Made by a program: the position numbers and the translations under genes | From: Caulobacter sp. Root655 | GTDB lineage: Bacteria > Pseudomonadota > Alphaproteobacteria > Caulobacterales > Caulobacteraceae | Assembly (NCBI RefSeq): GCF_001427665.1 | Contig: NZ_LMHC01000001.1 | Span: 622,780 to 686,779 of the forward strand | DNA: 64,000 nt | Direction of reading: 5' to 3' | Shown: positions 1-9,951 of the stretch, in pieces | How positions within the stretch are numbered: the stretch's first letter is position 1 | Layout: every line of letters begins with the position of its first letter | The notes under the pieces: model-generated | Databases searched by the model: none | The model's input: the letters and a program-made list of their open reading frames with translations, nothing else | What the model was told of the DNA's origin: nothing

Positions 1-2
1 AG

Positions 3-326
3 AAGCTGCGGATCCAGGTCGAGGACGCGCCGTTCATCGCCACGCGCGTGGATCAGGATGGAGACGTCCTGCGCTTCGAGACCAATGTCGGCGACGTGGT
101 CGAGGCGGGGCCCGACAACGCCATCCGCGTCGAGACCGACGCCGCGAGCGGCGAGCCGCGACCCTATCTGCACGTCCGGCGCGGCCTGGAGGCCCTGATC
201 GCCCGGCCGGTGTTCTACGAACTGGTCGAGCTGGCCGCCGAGCGCGACACCCCCGAGGGGCCACGCCTGGGCGTCGCCTCGAACGGGGCCTGGTTCCCGA
301 TCGCTCCGGCGGGGGCGCACCGATGA
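3..326 (+). CDS. DUF1285 family protein, 5' end outside window
   Basis: This is the C-terminal part of a protein whose start lies left of the window; the frame is open from base 3. The visible part reads KLRIQVEDAPF, then RFETNVGDVVEAGPDN and YLHVRRGLEALIARP, and ends LGVASNGAWFPI. These are conserved segments of DUF1285, a small beta-rich alphaproteobacterial family without an assigned reaction. Its TGA stop overlaps the next ATG (ATGA at 323-326), so translation of the Nudix gene is probably coupled to it. The order DUF1285, Nudix, cca is a familiar alphaproteobacterial cluster. Family assignment is firm; function is unknown. Confidence 0.85.
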   Translation, partial: KLRIQVEDAPFIATRVDQDGDVLRFETNVGDVVEAGPDNAIRVETDAASGEPRPYLHVRRGLEALIARPVFYELVELAAERDTPEGPRLGVASNGAWFPIAPAGAHR

Positions 327-967
327 GCCTGACCCGTGACCAGCGCCGCGCCTGGATCGCCAGCCGCCTGGACCCGATCGGCGAGTACGACCCCAGCCTC
401 GACGCCGCGCGCTCGGACTACGACCTCAATCCCGGCATGCGGCCCGACAATCCCCACGCCCTGCGCCCGGCCGCCGTGCTGGTCGGGCTGGTCGAGCATG
501 ACGACGGCATGACGGTGCTGCTGACCCGCCGCGCCGACACCCTGCGCAGCCACACCGGCCAGATCGCCTTCCCCGGCGGTCGCTGCGACCCGGGCGAGAC
601 ACCGTGGGAGACCGCCCTGCGCGAGGCCCAGGAAGAGGTGAACCTGGACCCGTCGTTCGTCACCCTGGCCGGCCTGCTGCACGGCTACCGCACGGTGACC
701 GGTTTCCACGTCACCCCGGTGGTCGGCTTCATCGACCCGGCCGCCACCTTCGAGGCCAGCCCCGACGAGGTGGCCGACGTGTTCGAGACGCCGTTCTCGT
801 TCCTGATGGACCCGGGCAACCACCAGCGCCAGCATCGCGACCTGCCGGACGGCGAGCGGCGGTTCTTCTACGCCATGCCGTGGAACGAGCGTTTCATTTG
901 GGGCGCGACAGCGGGCATGTTGCGGGCGCTTTATGAGCGGCTGCATGGCGAAGAGGCCGTCGCCTGA
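323..967 (+). CDS. Nudix hydrolase, CoA pyrophosphatase type
   Basis: A 214-residue Nudix hydrolase that probably cleaves CoA or CoA derivatives to 3',5'-ADP and phosphopantetheine. Residues 66-86 (LLTRRADTLRSHTGQIAFPGG) match the NuCoA signature that marks CoA-type members. The Nudix box follows from G86: G-x5-E92-x7-R100-E-A-Q-E104-E105-V-N107-L. The glycine usual near the end of the box is Asn107 here; the metal-binding glutamates are intact. The start overlaps the stop of the DUF1285 gene. It lies 126 bases before cca, possibly in the same transcript. Substrate is inferred from the motif only. Confidence 0.9.
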   Translation: MSLTRDQRRAWIASRLDPIGEYDPSLDAARSDYDLNPGMRPDNPHALRPAAVLVGLVEHDDGMTVLLTRRADTLRSHTGQIAFPGGRCDPGETPWETALREAQEEVNLDPSFVTLAGLLHGYRTVTGFHVTPVVGFIDPAATFEASPDEVADVFETPFSFLMDPGNHQRQHRDLPDGERRFFYAMPWNERFIWGATAGMLRALYERLHGEEAVA

Positions 968-1024
968 GCGTCGCCGTCCTGTGGGATGCTCGATCAACAG
1001 ATTGCGGGCCGGTCCGGCTTGCTG

Positions 1025-1046
1025 GTTTGAAATATTCGTTTGAAAT
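1025..1046. repeat. Short direct repeat upstream of cca
   Basis: GTTTGAAAT occurs at 1025-1033 and again at 1038-1046, 13 bases apart, in the spacer between the Nudix gene and cca. The spacing is close to one helical turn, so it could be a regulator site, but it may be chance. Confidence 0.3.
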
Positions 1047-1093
1047 GCGTGACCCCGCGCAGACGGGGGGCGTGGCGTGTACGGGGGAATGGC

Positions 1094-2347
1094 GTGAATA
1101 TAGAGACCATAGGCGTGGCGCCCTGGATGGCGCTGCCGGAGACGAAAGCCGTGATCGCGGCGCTCGAGGCGCGGGGCTTCCCCGGCTGCGCGCGGTTCGT
1201 CGGCGGCTGCGTGCGCAACACCGTGATGGGAAAGCCCATCGACGACATCGACATCGCCACCACCCTGACCCCCGACCAGGTGATCGAGGCCTTGCAGGAG
1301 GCCGGGCTGAAGGCCATCCCCACCGGCGTCGACCACGGCACGGTGACGGCGGTCTCCAAGGGCCGGCCCTACGAGATCACCACCCTGCGCCGCGACGTCT
1401 CGACCGACGGCCGCCGGGCGGTGGTGTCGTTCACCCAGGACTGGGACCAGGACGCCGAGCGCCGCGATTTCCGCTTCAACGCCCTCTATGTCGATCCAGA
1501 AGGCCGGCTCTACGACCCGACCGGCGAGGGGGTGAACGACGCGCGCGAGGGGCGGGTGGTGTTCGTCGGCGACCCGATGACCCGCATCCGCGAGGACTAT
1601 CTGCGCATTCTGCGGTTCTTCCGCTTCCACGCCTGGTACGGCAAGGGCGAGGCCGACCAGAAGGCCCTGGCCGCCTGCAAGGCGCTGAAGGGCATGGTCG
1701 AGGGCCGGGCCGCCGAGCGCACCCAGAAGGAGCTGCTCAAGCTGCTGGCCGCCGACGACCCGCGCGCCGCCCTGCGGCTGATGGCGGCCACCAGCGTGCT
1801 GTCGTCGATCCTGCCGTTCGTGAAGTCGCTGGCCCGTTTCGAGGGGCTGATGACCATCGAGACCGAGCAGTTGTTCGAGAACGATCCCGAGCTGCGCCTG
1901 GCCGCCCTGATCCCCGACGACCCCAAGATCGCCGCCCAGATGGCCGAGCGGCTGCGGCTGTCCAACGCCCTCAAGGAGCGGCTGATCGAGGCGGTTGGCA
2001 AGTCGCCGCGCATCGTCAGCTGGATGAGCCCGCGCGAGGCCCGTCGGGCGGTCTACGCCCTGGGGATCAAGACCTTCAGCGACCGGGTCAAGCTGGCCTG
2101 GGCCGGGGCCGAGCGCACCGCCACCACCCCGCAGTGGCGCGGCCTGCTGGCCCTGGGCGAGAGCTGGACCCCGCCCGCCTTCCCGCTGACCGGCGAGGAC
2201 ATCCTGAAGTCTGGCGTGCCCAAGGGCCCGATGGTCGGCGAGGTGATGCGCGAGGTCGAGATCTGGTGGATCGACCAGGACTTCATCGAGGACAAGTTCT
2301 CGGCCATCGAACGGCTGAAGGCCGTGGCGCAGGGGATGGTGTTCTGA
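1094..2347 (+). CDS. cca: CCA tRNA nucleotidyltransferase / poly(A) polymerase family protein
   Basis: Class II nucleotidyltransferase (417 residues from the chosen start) that adds or repairs the 3' CCA end of tRNA; a poly(A) polymerase role is the alternative for this family. The head carries GGCVRN (37-42; the usual last D of GGxVRD is N) and the catalytic carboxylates D51-I-D53. The RRDFRFNAL and REDYLRILRFFRFH segments of the nucleotide-recognition and neck regions follow. GTG at 1094 is preferred because GGGGGA sits 5 bases upstream. An in-frame ATG at 1040 would add 18 arginine-rich residues that look non-coding. A hairpin repeat begins 7 bases after the stop. Confidence 0.9.
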   Translation: MNIETIGVAPWMALPETKAVIAALEARGFPGCARFVGGCVRNTVMGKPIDDIDIATTLTPDQVIEALQEAGLKAIPTGVDHGTVTAVSKGRPYEITTLRRDVSTDGRRAVVSFTQDWDQDAERRDFRFNALYVDPEGRLYDPTGEGVNDAREGRVVFVGDPMTRIREDYLRILRFFRFHAWYGKGEADQKALAACKALKGMVEGRAAERTQKELLKLLAADDPRAALRLMAATSVLSSILPFVKSLARFEGLMTIETEQLFENDPELRLAALIPDDPKIAAQMAERLRLSNALKERLIEAVGKSPRIVSWMSPREARRAVYALGIKTFSDRVKLAWAGAERTATTPQWRGLLALGESWTPPAFPLTGEDILKSGVPKGPMVGEVMREVEIWWIDQDFIEDKFSAIERLKAVAQGMVF

Positions 2348-2353
2348 CGCCCC

Positions 2354-2452
2354 GCGTCCTTCGAGGCCCGCTGCGCGGGCGCCTCAGGATGAGGAGCGTT
2401 TTGCCGACTTCCTCATCCTGAGGCGCGTAGCGAAGCGAAGCCTCGAAGGAGG
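2354..2452. repeat. Type A palindromic repeat, copy 1
   Basis: A long imperfect inverted repeat just after cca. Outer arms read GCGTCCTTCGAGGC and GCCTCGAAGGA, inner arms CCTCAGGATGAGGA and TCCTCATCCTGAGG. The same element recurs at 32182, 50008 and 54644. It can fold as an extended hairpin in the 3' untranslated region, like REP/BIME elements. It has the same orientation as copy 2 and is inverted relative to copies 3 and 4. Confidence 0.85.
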
Positions 2453-2496
2453 CGCCGCGTTCGCCTATATCGGGGCGACCGTCAGGAGACCCGCCC

Positions 2497-3207
2497 ATGA
2501 AGATCGGCCTGCTCGAGACCGGCGAACCGCCTGAAAAGCTGCAACCGGCCTTCGGGCGCTATGGCGGCATGTTCCAGGACCTGCTGGGGCCCGGACACGA
2601 CTATGTCGCCTACGACGTCCAGGCCGGCGTGCTGCCGGGCGACCCGGCCGAGTGCGACGCCTATATCGTCACCGGCTCGTCGGCGGGGGTCTATGACGAC
2701 CTGCCGTGGATCGCGCCGCTGAAGGCCTTCCTGCGCGCCGCCAAGGGCCAGGCTCCGCTGGTCGGCGTCTGTTTCGGCCACCAGGTGATGGCCGAGGCGT
2801 TCGGCGGCAAGGTGGTCAAGTCCGACAAGGGCTGGGGCGTCGGCCTGCACGCCTACGACGTGGTCGAGCTCCAGCCGTGGATGGACCCCGGCGCGAAGGT
2901 CGCCGTACCGGCCTCGCACCAGGACCAGGTGGTCGTGATCCCGCCCGGCGCCCGCGCCGTGGCCGGCAGCGCCTTCACCCCGGCCGGCATCCTGGTCTAT
3001 GACGACCAGGCGGCGATCTCGATGCAGTTCCATCCCGAGTTCGACCCGGCCTACGCCACGGCCCTGATCGAGGCCCGGCGCGGCGACCGCTATACCGACG
3101 CCCAGGCCGACGCGGCGATCGCCTCTCTGAACCGGCCCAACGACAGCACGCGCGTGGCCGGCTGGATCGGGGCCTTCCTGGCGGAAACGGCCTCCAAGGC
3201 AACCTAA
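2497..3207 (+). CDS. Class I glutamine amidotransferase-like protein (GMP synthase GATase family)
   Basis: A 236-residue free-standing type 1 glutamine amidotransferase domain. The nucleophile elbow GVCFGHQ places Cys92 as the catalytic cysteine. QFHPEFD near the C-terminus supplies His179 and Glu181, completing the triad. No synthetase domain is attached, so it belongs to the stand-alone GuaA-like proteins annotated as GMP synthase-like or gamma-glutamyl hydrolase-like enzymes; the substrate cannot be read from the sequence. It follows a hairpin repeat rather than a promoter I recognise, and has a strong Shine-Dalgarno sequence (AGGAGA). Confidence 0.88.
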   Translation: MKIGLLETGEPPEKLQPAFGRYGGMFQDLLGPGHDYVAYDVQAGVLPGDPAECDAYIVTGSSAGVYDDLPWIAPLKAFLRAAKGQAPLVGVCFGHQVMAEAFGGKVVKSDKGWGVGLHAYDVVELQPWMDPGAKVAVPASHQDQVVVIPPGARAVAGSAFTPAGILVYDDQAAISMQFHPEFDPAYATALIEARRGDRYTDAQADAAIASLNRPNDSTRVAGWIGAFLAETASKAT

Positions 3208-3248
3208 GCCCGAGCCCAACCGTTCCCGCTGAAACCCGGGAGGTTCAC

Positions 3249-3896
3249 ATGCGCGCCGTCACGCTTCTGCTCGTCGCCGGCTGCGCCCTGACGGGCGGAG
3301 CGGTGATCTCCGCCGTCTGGGCCGCCGCGCCGGCCGCGACCCCGCCGCCGCCCGCCCAGACCCTGAAGGCCGCCGCCAGCTTCGTGTCGATCAAGGACCC
3401 GGCCGCTCGCTCGGTCGCCCTGTTCACCGAGGCCGGCAAGGTGATCCAGAGCCCGCGCTGCATGAACTGCCACCCGGTCCAGCGCGCCCCGACCCAGGGC
3501 GACGACCGCCACCCGCACAACCCGCCGATGGTCGCCGGCCAGAGCGGCCACGGCCCGGCCGGCCTGCCGTGCGCCGCCTGCCACGGCCCGGCCAATGTCG
3601 CCACCTGGGGCCAGGACATCCAGTCGATCCCCGGCGACCCGAAATGGGCCCTTGCCCCGGTCGAGATGGCCTGGCAGGGCAAGTCGCTCGGCGCGATCTG
3701 CGCCCAGATCAAGGACCCGGCCCGTAACGGCGGCCGGGGGCTGGCTCAGCTGCATGAGCACATGGCGCAGGATCATCTGGTCGGCTGGGCCTGGAACCCG
3801 GGCGCGGGACGTCAACCCGCGCCGGGCGCCCAGGCGCAGTTCGGGGCGCTGGTGCAGGCGTGGATCGACACAGGGGCGAAGTGCCCGAAGGCCTAG
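3249..3896 (+). CDS. Secreted diheme cytochrome c-type protein
   Basis: A 215-residue exported protein with two covalent heme sites: CMNCH at 71-75 and CAACH at 108-112. An N-terminal signal segment (residues 1 to about 27, ending AVWAAA) puts it in the periplasm. The spacing and the segments LFTEAGKVIQSPRC and LAQLHEHMAQDHLVGWAW resemble proteins annotated as isoquinoline 1-oxidoreductase subunits, cytochromes that accompany molybdenum hydroxylases. No molybdenum hydroxylase gene lies nearby, so its electron partner is unknown. It converges on hemF, with a perfect 24-base palindrome between them. Confidence 0.82.
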   Translation: MRAVTLLLVAGCALTGGAVISAVWAAAPAATPPPPAQTLKAAASFVSIKDPAARSVALFTEAGKVIQSPRCMNCHPVQRAPTQGDDRHPHNPPMVAGQSGHGPAGLPCAACHGPANVATWGQDIQSIPGDPKWALAPVEMAWQGKSLGAICAQIKDPARNGGRGLAQLHEHMAQDHLVGWAWNPGAGRQPAPGAQAQFGALVQAWIDTGAKCPKA

Positions 3897-3906
3897 GTTA
3901 CGGACG

Positions 3907-3930
3907 GGGACAGGCGCATGCGCCTGTCCC
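3907..3930. terminator. Perfect 24-base palindrome between convergent genes
   Basis: GGGACAGGCGCA is followed directly by its reverse complement, between the cytochrome stop (3896) and the hemF stop (3940). It could act as a two-way terminator hairpin, although there is no T tract. A related hairpin (GGGGACAGGCC arms) lies at 63881-63905, so this is also a dispersed repeat family. Confidence 0.6.
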
Positions 3931-3939
3931 GGCCAAGTC

Positions 3940-4812
3940 CTACGGCCACTTCACCTCGGGCGGCATCGAGCTGAGGATCGACTCGACGTTGCCGCCGGTC
4001 TTCAGTCCGAACATCGTGCCCCGGTCGTAGAGCAGGTTGAACTCCACGTAGCGGCCGCGCTGCACCAGCTGCTGCTCGCGCTCCTCCACCGTCCAGGCCT
4101 CGCCCATCCGCCGCCGGACCAACTGCGGATAGATCTCCAGGAACGCCTTGCCGACGTCCTGGGTGAAGGCGAAGTCGCGGTCCCAGTCGCCGCTGTCGTG
4201 GTGGTCGTAGAAGATGCCGCCGATGCCGCGCGGCTCGTTCCTGTGCGGCAGGAAGAAGTACTCGTCGCACCAGGCCTTGTACTTGGCGTGCCAGGTCGGG
4301 TCGTGGGCGTCGCAGGCCCGCTGGTAGGCGGCGTGGAAGTCGATGGCGTCGGGGAAGTCCTGCTGGCGCTGGTAGCCGAGCAGGGGGGTCAGGTCGCCGC
4401 CGCCGCCGAACCAGCTCTGGGTGGTGGCGATGAAGCGGGTGTTCATGTGCACGGCCGGCACGCGCGGGCTGCGCATGTGGGCGATCAGGCTGACGCCGGT
4501 GGCGAAGAAGCGGGGATCGTCGCCGGCGCCCGGCATGGACTTGGCCATCTCGGGGGTGAAGGTCCCGAACACCGTCGAGACGTGGACCCCGACCTTCTCG
4601 AACAATCGCCCGTGCATCATCGACATCACCCCGCCGCCGCCGGCCTCGCGGTCCCACGGCTTGCGCACGAAGCGGCCGGGCTCGCCGGCATAGAGGTCGG
4701 CGGGGGCCTCGTCCTCCAGGCGCTCGAATTCCGCGCGGATCTGGTCGCGCAGGCTTTCGAACCAGGCGCGGGCGGCGGCTTTCTTCTGGTCGAGGTCGGG
4801 TGTCGTGCTCAT
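3940..4812 (-). CDS. hemF: Oxygen-dependent coproporphyrinogen III oxidase
   Basis: Heme biosynthesis enzyme (290 residues) that oxidatively decarboxylates coproporphyrinogen III to protoporphyrinogen IX using O2, in the cytoplasm. Family blocks are complete: [16 protein letters not shown], the [10 protein letters not shown] active-site loop, [18 protein letters not shown], and the C-terminal [18 protein letters not shown]. The ATG at 4812 ([11 protein letters not shown]) is chosen because the upstream in-frame extension is arginine-rich and unlike family members. It supplies heme for the cytochromes of this region, such as petB and petC. Confidence 0.96.
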   Translation of the reverse strand: MSTTPDLDQKKAAARAWFESLRDQIRAEFERLEDEAPADLYAGEPGRFVRKPWDREAGGGGVMSMMHGRLFEKVGVHVSTVFGTFTPEMAKSMPGAGDDPRFFATGVSLIAHMRSPRVPAVHMNTRFIATTQSWFGGGGDLTPLLGYQRQQDFPDAIDFHAAYQRACDAHDPTWHAKYKAWCDEYFFLPHRNEPRGIGGIFYDHHDSGDWDRDFAFTQDVGKAFLEIYPQLVRRRMGEAWTVEEREQQLVQRGRYVEFNLLYDRGTMFGLKTGGNVESILSSMPPEVKWP

Positions 4813-4893
4813 GACAAGCCGATTAGGCGGTCGTCGGGCCCGACGCAAATACGCAGGAGCGCGTAAGGGGCGAGGCCACCGCCGCGGCGAACC

Positions 4894-5334
4894 TCAGGGA
4901 ACGGGCTTTGGCACGACGCTCACGGCATGGAACCCTTCGGTCGCGAGCGTCACGTTGGGTATCTTTCCAGGGTAGGCGTGAACGACGCCCACCACCGTGA
5001 CCTTCACCTGCTGATCAGGGTGAACGCGCACGCTCTGGAGCGCCTGCTCGAACGCGTCCTCACCCACAAAAGGCCGCTTGGAGCCGCCGAAAGGCAGATA
5101 GCGTCCGCCGCAAGCCTCGCTCCCGACGCCGCTGAACTCACGATAGTCCGTTACGGCCATGCCGACGATGCTGACCCGCTTTTCGGCGAACTTTCCCGGG
5201 TTCTCGAGAATCTCGCAAAGATCGGCGGCGGGCGCGGCGGACGTCTCTTCAGCGCCCGGTGTCGCCTTGGCGGACAGCGCGCAGGACGTGGTCACGAGCG
5301 CGGCCAGGAGGAGGGAGAGGGCTGGCTTCAGCAT
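4894..5334 (-). CDS. Small lipoprotein overlapping the end of the Rhs gene; candidate immunity protein
   Basis: A 146-residue protein with a lipobox (LVTTSC, Cys about residue 18), so probably exported and lipidated. After a short linker it shows [21 protein letters not shown] followed by a cysteine and beta-strand-rich sequence. This resembles a loose group of secreted OB-fold-like lipoproteins without known function. The ATG at 5334 lies 7 bases inside the 3' end of the Rhs gene on the same strand, so the two are translationally coupled. That position and the export signal suggest an immunity or accessory role for the Rhs protein, but no immunity family is recognised. A start at 5358 is possible but gives a poorer signal sequence. 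Confidence 0.75.
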   Translation of the reverse strand: MLKPALSLLLAALVTTSCALSAKATPGAEETSAAPAADLCEILENPGKFAEKRVSIVGMAVTDYREFSGVGSEACGGRYLPFGGSKRPFVGEDAFEQALQSVRVHPDQQVKVTVVGVVHAYPGKIPNVTLATEGFHAVSVVPKPVP

Positions 5335-8300
5335 GTGGGCGCTCCAGGACGTCTGCACCAGTATTCTACGGATCTTTCCGCGATCTTGGCGATGGCGGCC
5401 TGGACTTCAGCGGGCGAAGCGGTCGAGGGCGGTATCGAGGGATCATTGCTGGAAACGCCCGCGTTCGACAATCCGTGCGCGATCGCGACTTCGTCCCGGG
5501 CGCCGTTCATTTCGGTCTTGCGTTCGTCGGTCACATTGGTCGGGTCGCCGCCGGTGGCGCGCCCGTCCAAGCCATGACGCGTCTCGTGCCCGATGATGCC
5601 CGCCACCTGTGCTCTTGTGCCCAGGTTGTCGTTGGTCTCGGCGCTGGCGTAGTTGCTTGAGACCGCGATGGTCACCTCGCCTTCGGCGGTGGTGTGAGCG
5701 CTCGCGGGAATACCGGCTTCGTTGGACCCGACGGCGAAGTCAAAACCCGTATCCGTGCCGTTCGCGCCCAAGGCGGTGACGAGCTCGGTGAGATTGGCCT
5801 TGCCGACCGGATCGGACGAGTTTCGGGCCGCCAGCGCGATGTCGGAAACCGCCTGCACAATGCCGTCGGGACATTTAACGCCGCCGCATTGATAGAGGCC
5901 CGTCGGATCGGTGCGGTTTAGCGGGTCGTTTCCGACATAGGCGTAGAGGTTGAGGTCATCCTTGTATCCCACGGGGTCGGTCTGCAGGAATCTCCCCATC
6001 ATGGGGTCGTACACGCGTGCTTTGTAGTAATAGAGTTTCGCCTCTGGGATCACCGTCTGGCCGGTGAAGCGGAAGCGCGAACCGGACCAGTTCTCTAGGC
6101 CGTACATGTCCTGCGGCTCGCCGAAGTCACCGTAGCGATAGACGCTGGTCATGTTGCCGCCGCTGTCGGCGAGGGCGACGATGCTGCCTTGCCAGTTGGC
6201 GTAGAGATAGGCTGCGTTTGTCGCCTGGACGCCGGAGCCGTTGAACTGTGTCCAGGGTTGGTCGATGCCGAACGTGTGGGCGTAGCGGCGCACGAGACCA
6301 CCCAGGCTGTCATACTCGCCGACGAGGTTCACACCGTCGTAGAGGAGGTTGGCGACGACGCTGTTGGCCGTGATCTTCGACAATCGCCCTTGCGGATCAT
6401 AGTCCAGGGCGAGCGCGATTGGCGTGGATTGCGCGATCAGGCGGTTGTTCACGTCGTAGACGAACTGGCGCGAGCCGTCGTTGACGAGATTGCCGGCCGG
6501 ATCGTAGCCGCCGCCCGCCAGGGCCACGATGCCAGCGTCTTGGTTGAGGCCGTTGTAGCTGTGATTGTCGGTTTTGCTGATTGGCGCGTAGTCGTAGCTC
6601 GTATTCGACGTCGTCCTTGTCCAAACCTGATTGGACGGGCTGTACGTCAGGTCCCATTGGATATCAGACCCGGATCCGGCCAGGTCATGCTTGAGCCAGG
6701 ACATGCGGCCGGCGGGATCATAGCCGAATGTTGTGTTCGCCGCGTTGCCGCGCTGCAGTTTGGCCAGGTGGCCCAGGTTATCGTAGGTGAGCCCGACGGT
6801 GCTGACGCCGATCTGCGCCCCACCAAGCCGGTCGAGGATGTCATAAGCGTAGGTCTGGCTCGTGTTGTCCGGCCAACTCATGAGGTTGCGCTTGCCGTCG
6901 ACGGCGTACTCGTAGGTCAGTTCCCGATCGTTAGCGTCCTTGGCGGTCAAGACATTGCCCATACCGTCGTAGGTGAAGGTCAATCCCGGGCCGTTCACGG
7001 AGCCAAACCGCTGTTTGAGCGCCCGACCGAGCAAGTCGTACCGGGTATGGACGTCACGCGAGACACCGTCAGCATTACCGGGCGAGACCGGTAGGTCCTC
7101 GAGGATCTGTCGGTTCAAGTTGTCGTAGCCGTAGGTGATCGTATAGCCGTTTCGCCGCCGCCAGGTCGTACGATTGCTGTTCTTGTCGTAGGCGAAGGCC
7201 TCATAGTCATTCGCGTTCGACGTATTGGTCGTGCCGGGGCTTGGATACTGGATCAGGGACAGCCGGTTGAGCTCGTCATAGCCATAGGTCGTTCGGTTGT
7301 CGCGCGCGTCCAGATCGCTGGTCTTCGTGCCGTTCACGGCATATTCGTAGCGCGCATACTCCTGATCGATCACGCCGACGGCGCGATCGATCTGTTTGAT
7401 GCGTCCCAGTTCGTCATAGGTGTTCTTGGTGATCCGGTCAGGGCCGAAGGCGCCCTCCGTGGTCAGCGTGCAGGCGTCGGGCAGATTGCCGTAGGTCTCA
7501 GTGTTCATCCGCACCGTCACGCACAGCGGGCGATTGGCGGCGTCGTAGGAGATCTGCGTCAGGCTGACGGCCTGGCCGCCGGCGGAAGCCTTGGTGATCA
7601 CCGGCATGCCGTAGGGGTCGTAGACGGTCTCGATCTGTTGCAGCGATGCGAAGGCGGTCCAGTCGCCTTCGGTCAGGCCCTCGACCGTTCCGGTCTCGAT
7701 CTTGGTGACCTGGCCGTCGGCGTTGTAGGTCGTGCGTTCAGCCTTGCGTTTCAGAACGCCGCCGCCGTCGGGGTCGGGATGAATGACGCCCACCTTCTGG
7801 CGTGCCGCGTCATAGCGGTAGTAGGTCGTGTCGGCCGAACCGGCCTGGGGGCCGTCCGCCGAGATCAGGTCGCCGACCTCGTTGTAGGCGTAGGTCGTGG
7901 TCGCCGACACCGCGGCGTTTCCGGTCGAGACCGTCATGGACGACCTGAGCAGATTGCTGGTGCCGTAGGCGAAGCTCGTCACCCTTTCCGACACGCTGCC
8001 CGAGCAAGTGGAAGCCGAGGCGCATTCAGTGATCTTGGTGACCAGGTAAACAGGATCGACGGCCTCGACCAGCGCGCCGGCCGCGTTACGAATCTTGGCC
8101 TTCAGCGGCGTGTACTCGTAGACCTTCAGCGCGCGCACGCCGTCGGAATCCGCGGGCAGCGTCTCGGTCATCACTCCGCCGTGCAGGGTGCTGTAGGTGT
8201 AGTTGGTGCGCTGACCCTTGGCGTCATCGATATAGGATGGCTGCCAGCAGTTGTATTGAAGATTGGTCGGGTTGGTACAGTTGAAGCCGGCCAGGAGAGC

Positions 8301-9722
8301 GATGTCGCCGCTGTCGTTCTTGGGTTTGACGCTCGCCTCGGTCATCCTTAGCCAGTCGTCGAAGACATAGGTGGACTTGGGCGTATCGGTGGCCGTGATG
8401 CTGGTGATGAACGGGAGCTTTTCGTAGTAGGTGTAGGTCTTCGTCAGGCCTCTTGCGTCGGTGATGCGCACCAATTGCCCCCAATCGACGCGAAGCTCGG
8501 CCGTCGTGGCGTTGCCGAACGGATCAGTGATTGTCGTGGTCCGGGAACTGGAACCCAGGAACGGGCGATACAATCCGCCATCGACATAGGACGTCTCGGT
8601 ATAGGTCGATTTGGCGCGGCCGTTCGGATCGTTGGTCGTGCCGCCCTGCACCATCAGTTCGCCATAGGGGACTGGGGCGCCGATCGGTGTGAAGGTCTTG
8701 GAAAAGGCGGCGTTGCTGAGCGTGTACTGCCGGACTTGCAGAATGTTTGAGGCGGCGTTGCCCAGCCAGTTCTGGTAGCGCTCGACGCCTAGTGGCGAGC
8801 GCGCGTAGGAGACCGAGATCGGTCCGACGTTGCTGGGGCCAATCGTTGTGGCCAGGCGATAGGCGTAGTTGTAGGTGCTGATGCGGTTCAGCGCGTCGGT
8901 GACGCGAACCACGGGCTGGGCGACCGGCCGGCCGCGATTGGCCTCGTCCTCGTAGGTATAGGTGACCGAGGGCCAGACGCGGCTGTAGGCGCAGGTCTCT
9001 GCGTCCGGATCGCAATAGTCCACGCTGGTGTTGATCGCCGTCACCTTGGAGGCGGCCAGCGTGTTGGGCGGATCGTAGCGCAGCATCCAGCCCATGCTGC
9101 TGGTGACCGATTTCAGCGTCCGGTAGGTGCGCGCGGGATAGTAGGTGGTCGTGCCGCCGGAAGTGACCGAGCCGGCCGGAATCGTGGTGGTCCGGTACTT
9201 GATGCCGATGGTCTCGCCGTTGGGGCGGGTGATCTTGATCAGCAGGCCGGCGTTGAACAGCACCCCCGCCTCGGATTTCAGCGTCGGATCGTACTCGTAG
9301 CGACCTCCCGAAGGGCGGATCACGGTGCAGGTGACGCCGCAGCTGAGGCTCGAAGCGCTGGCGATGCCGCTGGCGAAGGTCTCGGACCCGTCGCCGAACG
9401 TCGCGGTGGTCCGGGTAAGCCGATCAGGCAGCCCGCCCGTCGTGTTCAGGCCCGCGAAGAATTGGTCCGCGTAGGGAAAGACGCCGGAACTGGAGCCACG
9501 CGCGATGCCGCTTTCGTCGTTGCCGATCGACAGCGGCGCCAGATTCTGGAACGTCAGCGAGCTGGACGCCAGATCGAAGCCGTTGTCGTCGACGACCCGG
9601 GCGGGCGGTGGCGGCGCGATCTGCGCCCGGGCCGTCGACACGGCGAACAGCGCCAGGGCGGCGCCGATGGCCGCGGAACAGAATATGAGCGTCTGTTTTC
9701 CGATCGCGCCGTTATTCGTCAT
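5328..9722 (-). CDS. Secreted Rhs/YD-repeat protein with HExxH C-terminal domain
   Basis: A 1464-residue protein. Residues 1-34 form a Sec signal peptide ending STARAQ. The body is packed with YD repeats (for example [25 protein letters not shown]). The Rhs core ends in [20 protein letters not shown] and DPTGL near residue 1276. The 188-residue tail after DPTGL is the variable domain expected to be the toxin. It contains [11 protein letters not shown], an HExxH zinc site at residues 1379-1383 (bases 5574-5588), followed by an acidic helix ([12 protein letters not shown]) that could hold the third ligand. No VgrG, PAAR or Hcp gene is nearby, so export is probably Sec-dependent. GC is visibly lower than in neighbours, suggesting transfer. 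Confidence 0.9.
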   Translation of the reverse strand: MTNNGAIGKQTLIFCSAAIGAALALFAVSTARAQIAPPPPARVVDDNGFDLASSSLTFQNLAPLSIGNDESGIARGSSSGVFPYADQFFAGLNTTGGLPDRLTRTTATFGDGSETFASGIASASSLSCGVTCTVIRPSGGRYEYDPTLKSEAGVLFNAGLLIKITRPNGETIGIKYRTTTIPAGSVTSGGTTTYYPARTYRTLKSVTSSMGWMLRYDPPNTLAASKVTAINTSVDYCDPDAETCAYSRVWPSVTYTYEDEANRGRPVAQPVVRVTDALNRISTYNYAYRLATTIGPSNVGPISVSYARSPLGVERYQNWLGNAASNILQVRQYTLSNAAFSKTFTPIGAPVPYGELMVQGGTTNDPNGRAKSTYTETSYVDGGLYRPFLGSSSRTTTITDPFGNATTAELRVDWGQLVRITDARGLTKTYTYYEKLPFITSITATDTPKSTYVFDDWLRMTEASVKPKNDSGDIALLAGFNCTNPTNLQYNCWQPSYIDDAKGQRTNYTYSTLHGGVMTETLPADSDGVRALKVYEYTPLKAKIRNAAGALVEAVDPVYLVTKITECASASTCSGSVSERVTSFAYGTSNLLRSSMTVSTGNAAVSATTTYAYNEVGDLISADGPQAGSADTTYYRYDAARQKVGVIHPDPDGGGVLKRKAERTTYNADGQVTKIETGTVEGLTEGDWTAFASLQQIETVYDPYGMPVITKASAGGQAVSLTQISYDAANRPLCVTVRMNTETYGNLPDACTLTTEGAFGPDRITKNTYDELGRIKQIDRAVGVIDQEYARYEYAVNGTKTSDLDARDNRTTYGYDELNRLSLIQYPSPGTTNTSNANDYEAFAYDKNSNRTTWRRRNGYTITYGYDNLNRQILEDLPVSPGNADGVSRDVHTRYDLLGRALKQRFGSVNGPGLTFTYDGMGNVLTAKDANDRELTYEYAVDGKRNLMSWPDNTSQTYAYDILDRLGGAQIGVSTVGLTYDNLGHLAKLQRGNAANTTFGYDPAGRMSWLKHDLAGSGSDIQWDLTYSPSNQVWTRTTSNTSYDYAPISKTDNHSYNGLNQDAGIVALAGGGYDPAGNLVNDGSRQFVYDVNNRLIAQSTPIALALDYDPQGRLSKITANSVVANLLYDGVNLVGEYDSLGGLVRRYAHTFGIDQPWTQFNGSGVQATNAAYLYANWQGSIVALADSGGNMTSVYRYGDFGEPQDMYGLENWSGSRFRFTGQTVIPEAKLYYYKARVYDPMMGRFLQTDPVGYKDDLNLYAYVGNDPLNRTDPTGLYQCGGVKCPDGIVQAVSDIALAARNSSDPVGKANLTELVTALGANGTDTGFDFAVGSNEAGIPASAHTTAEGEVTIAVSSNYASAETNDNLGTRAQVAGIIGHETRHGLDGRATGGDPTNVTDERKTEMNGARDEVAIAHGLSNAGVSSNDPSIPPSTASPAEVQAAIAKIAERSVEYWCRRPGAPTC

Positions 9723-9951
9723 GTGATGCTTCCGGTGTAACCAAGGATGTCGCCGCCGCGTCAGCGCCCGCGGGGCTGGCGAAGTGAGAAAATGTCTGAC
9801 TGAAGCGGGGTGGCGGCGACCGCGCGCGATGCGGGAGGTTTAACCTTCATGCCTGCCCCAATCCCAACTCCACCTTAGGTATGGGGCGCGCTCAAGCTTG
9901 TAAACAACCATCCTGGATCATCACTGGCCGGCGGCGTTGCGCGAAGCCCCG
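9723..9951. other. Intergenic stretch upstream of the Rhs gene
   Basis: 229 bases between the Rhs start and the trmL stop. It should hold the Rhs promoter. I see no tRNA, attachment-like direct repeat or inverted repeat that would mark the border of an inserted segment. Confidence 0.5.

Noticed and set aside
2354..2452. Palindromic repeats considered as insertion-sequence ends
   Set aside because: No transposase gene lies between or beside any copies, and the copies are single hairpins of about 100 bases.
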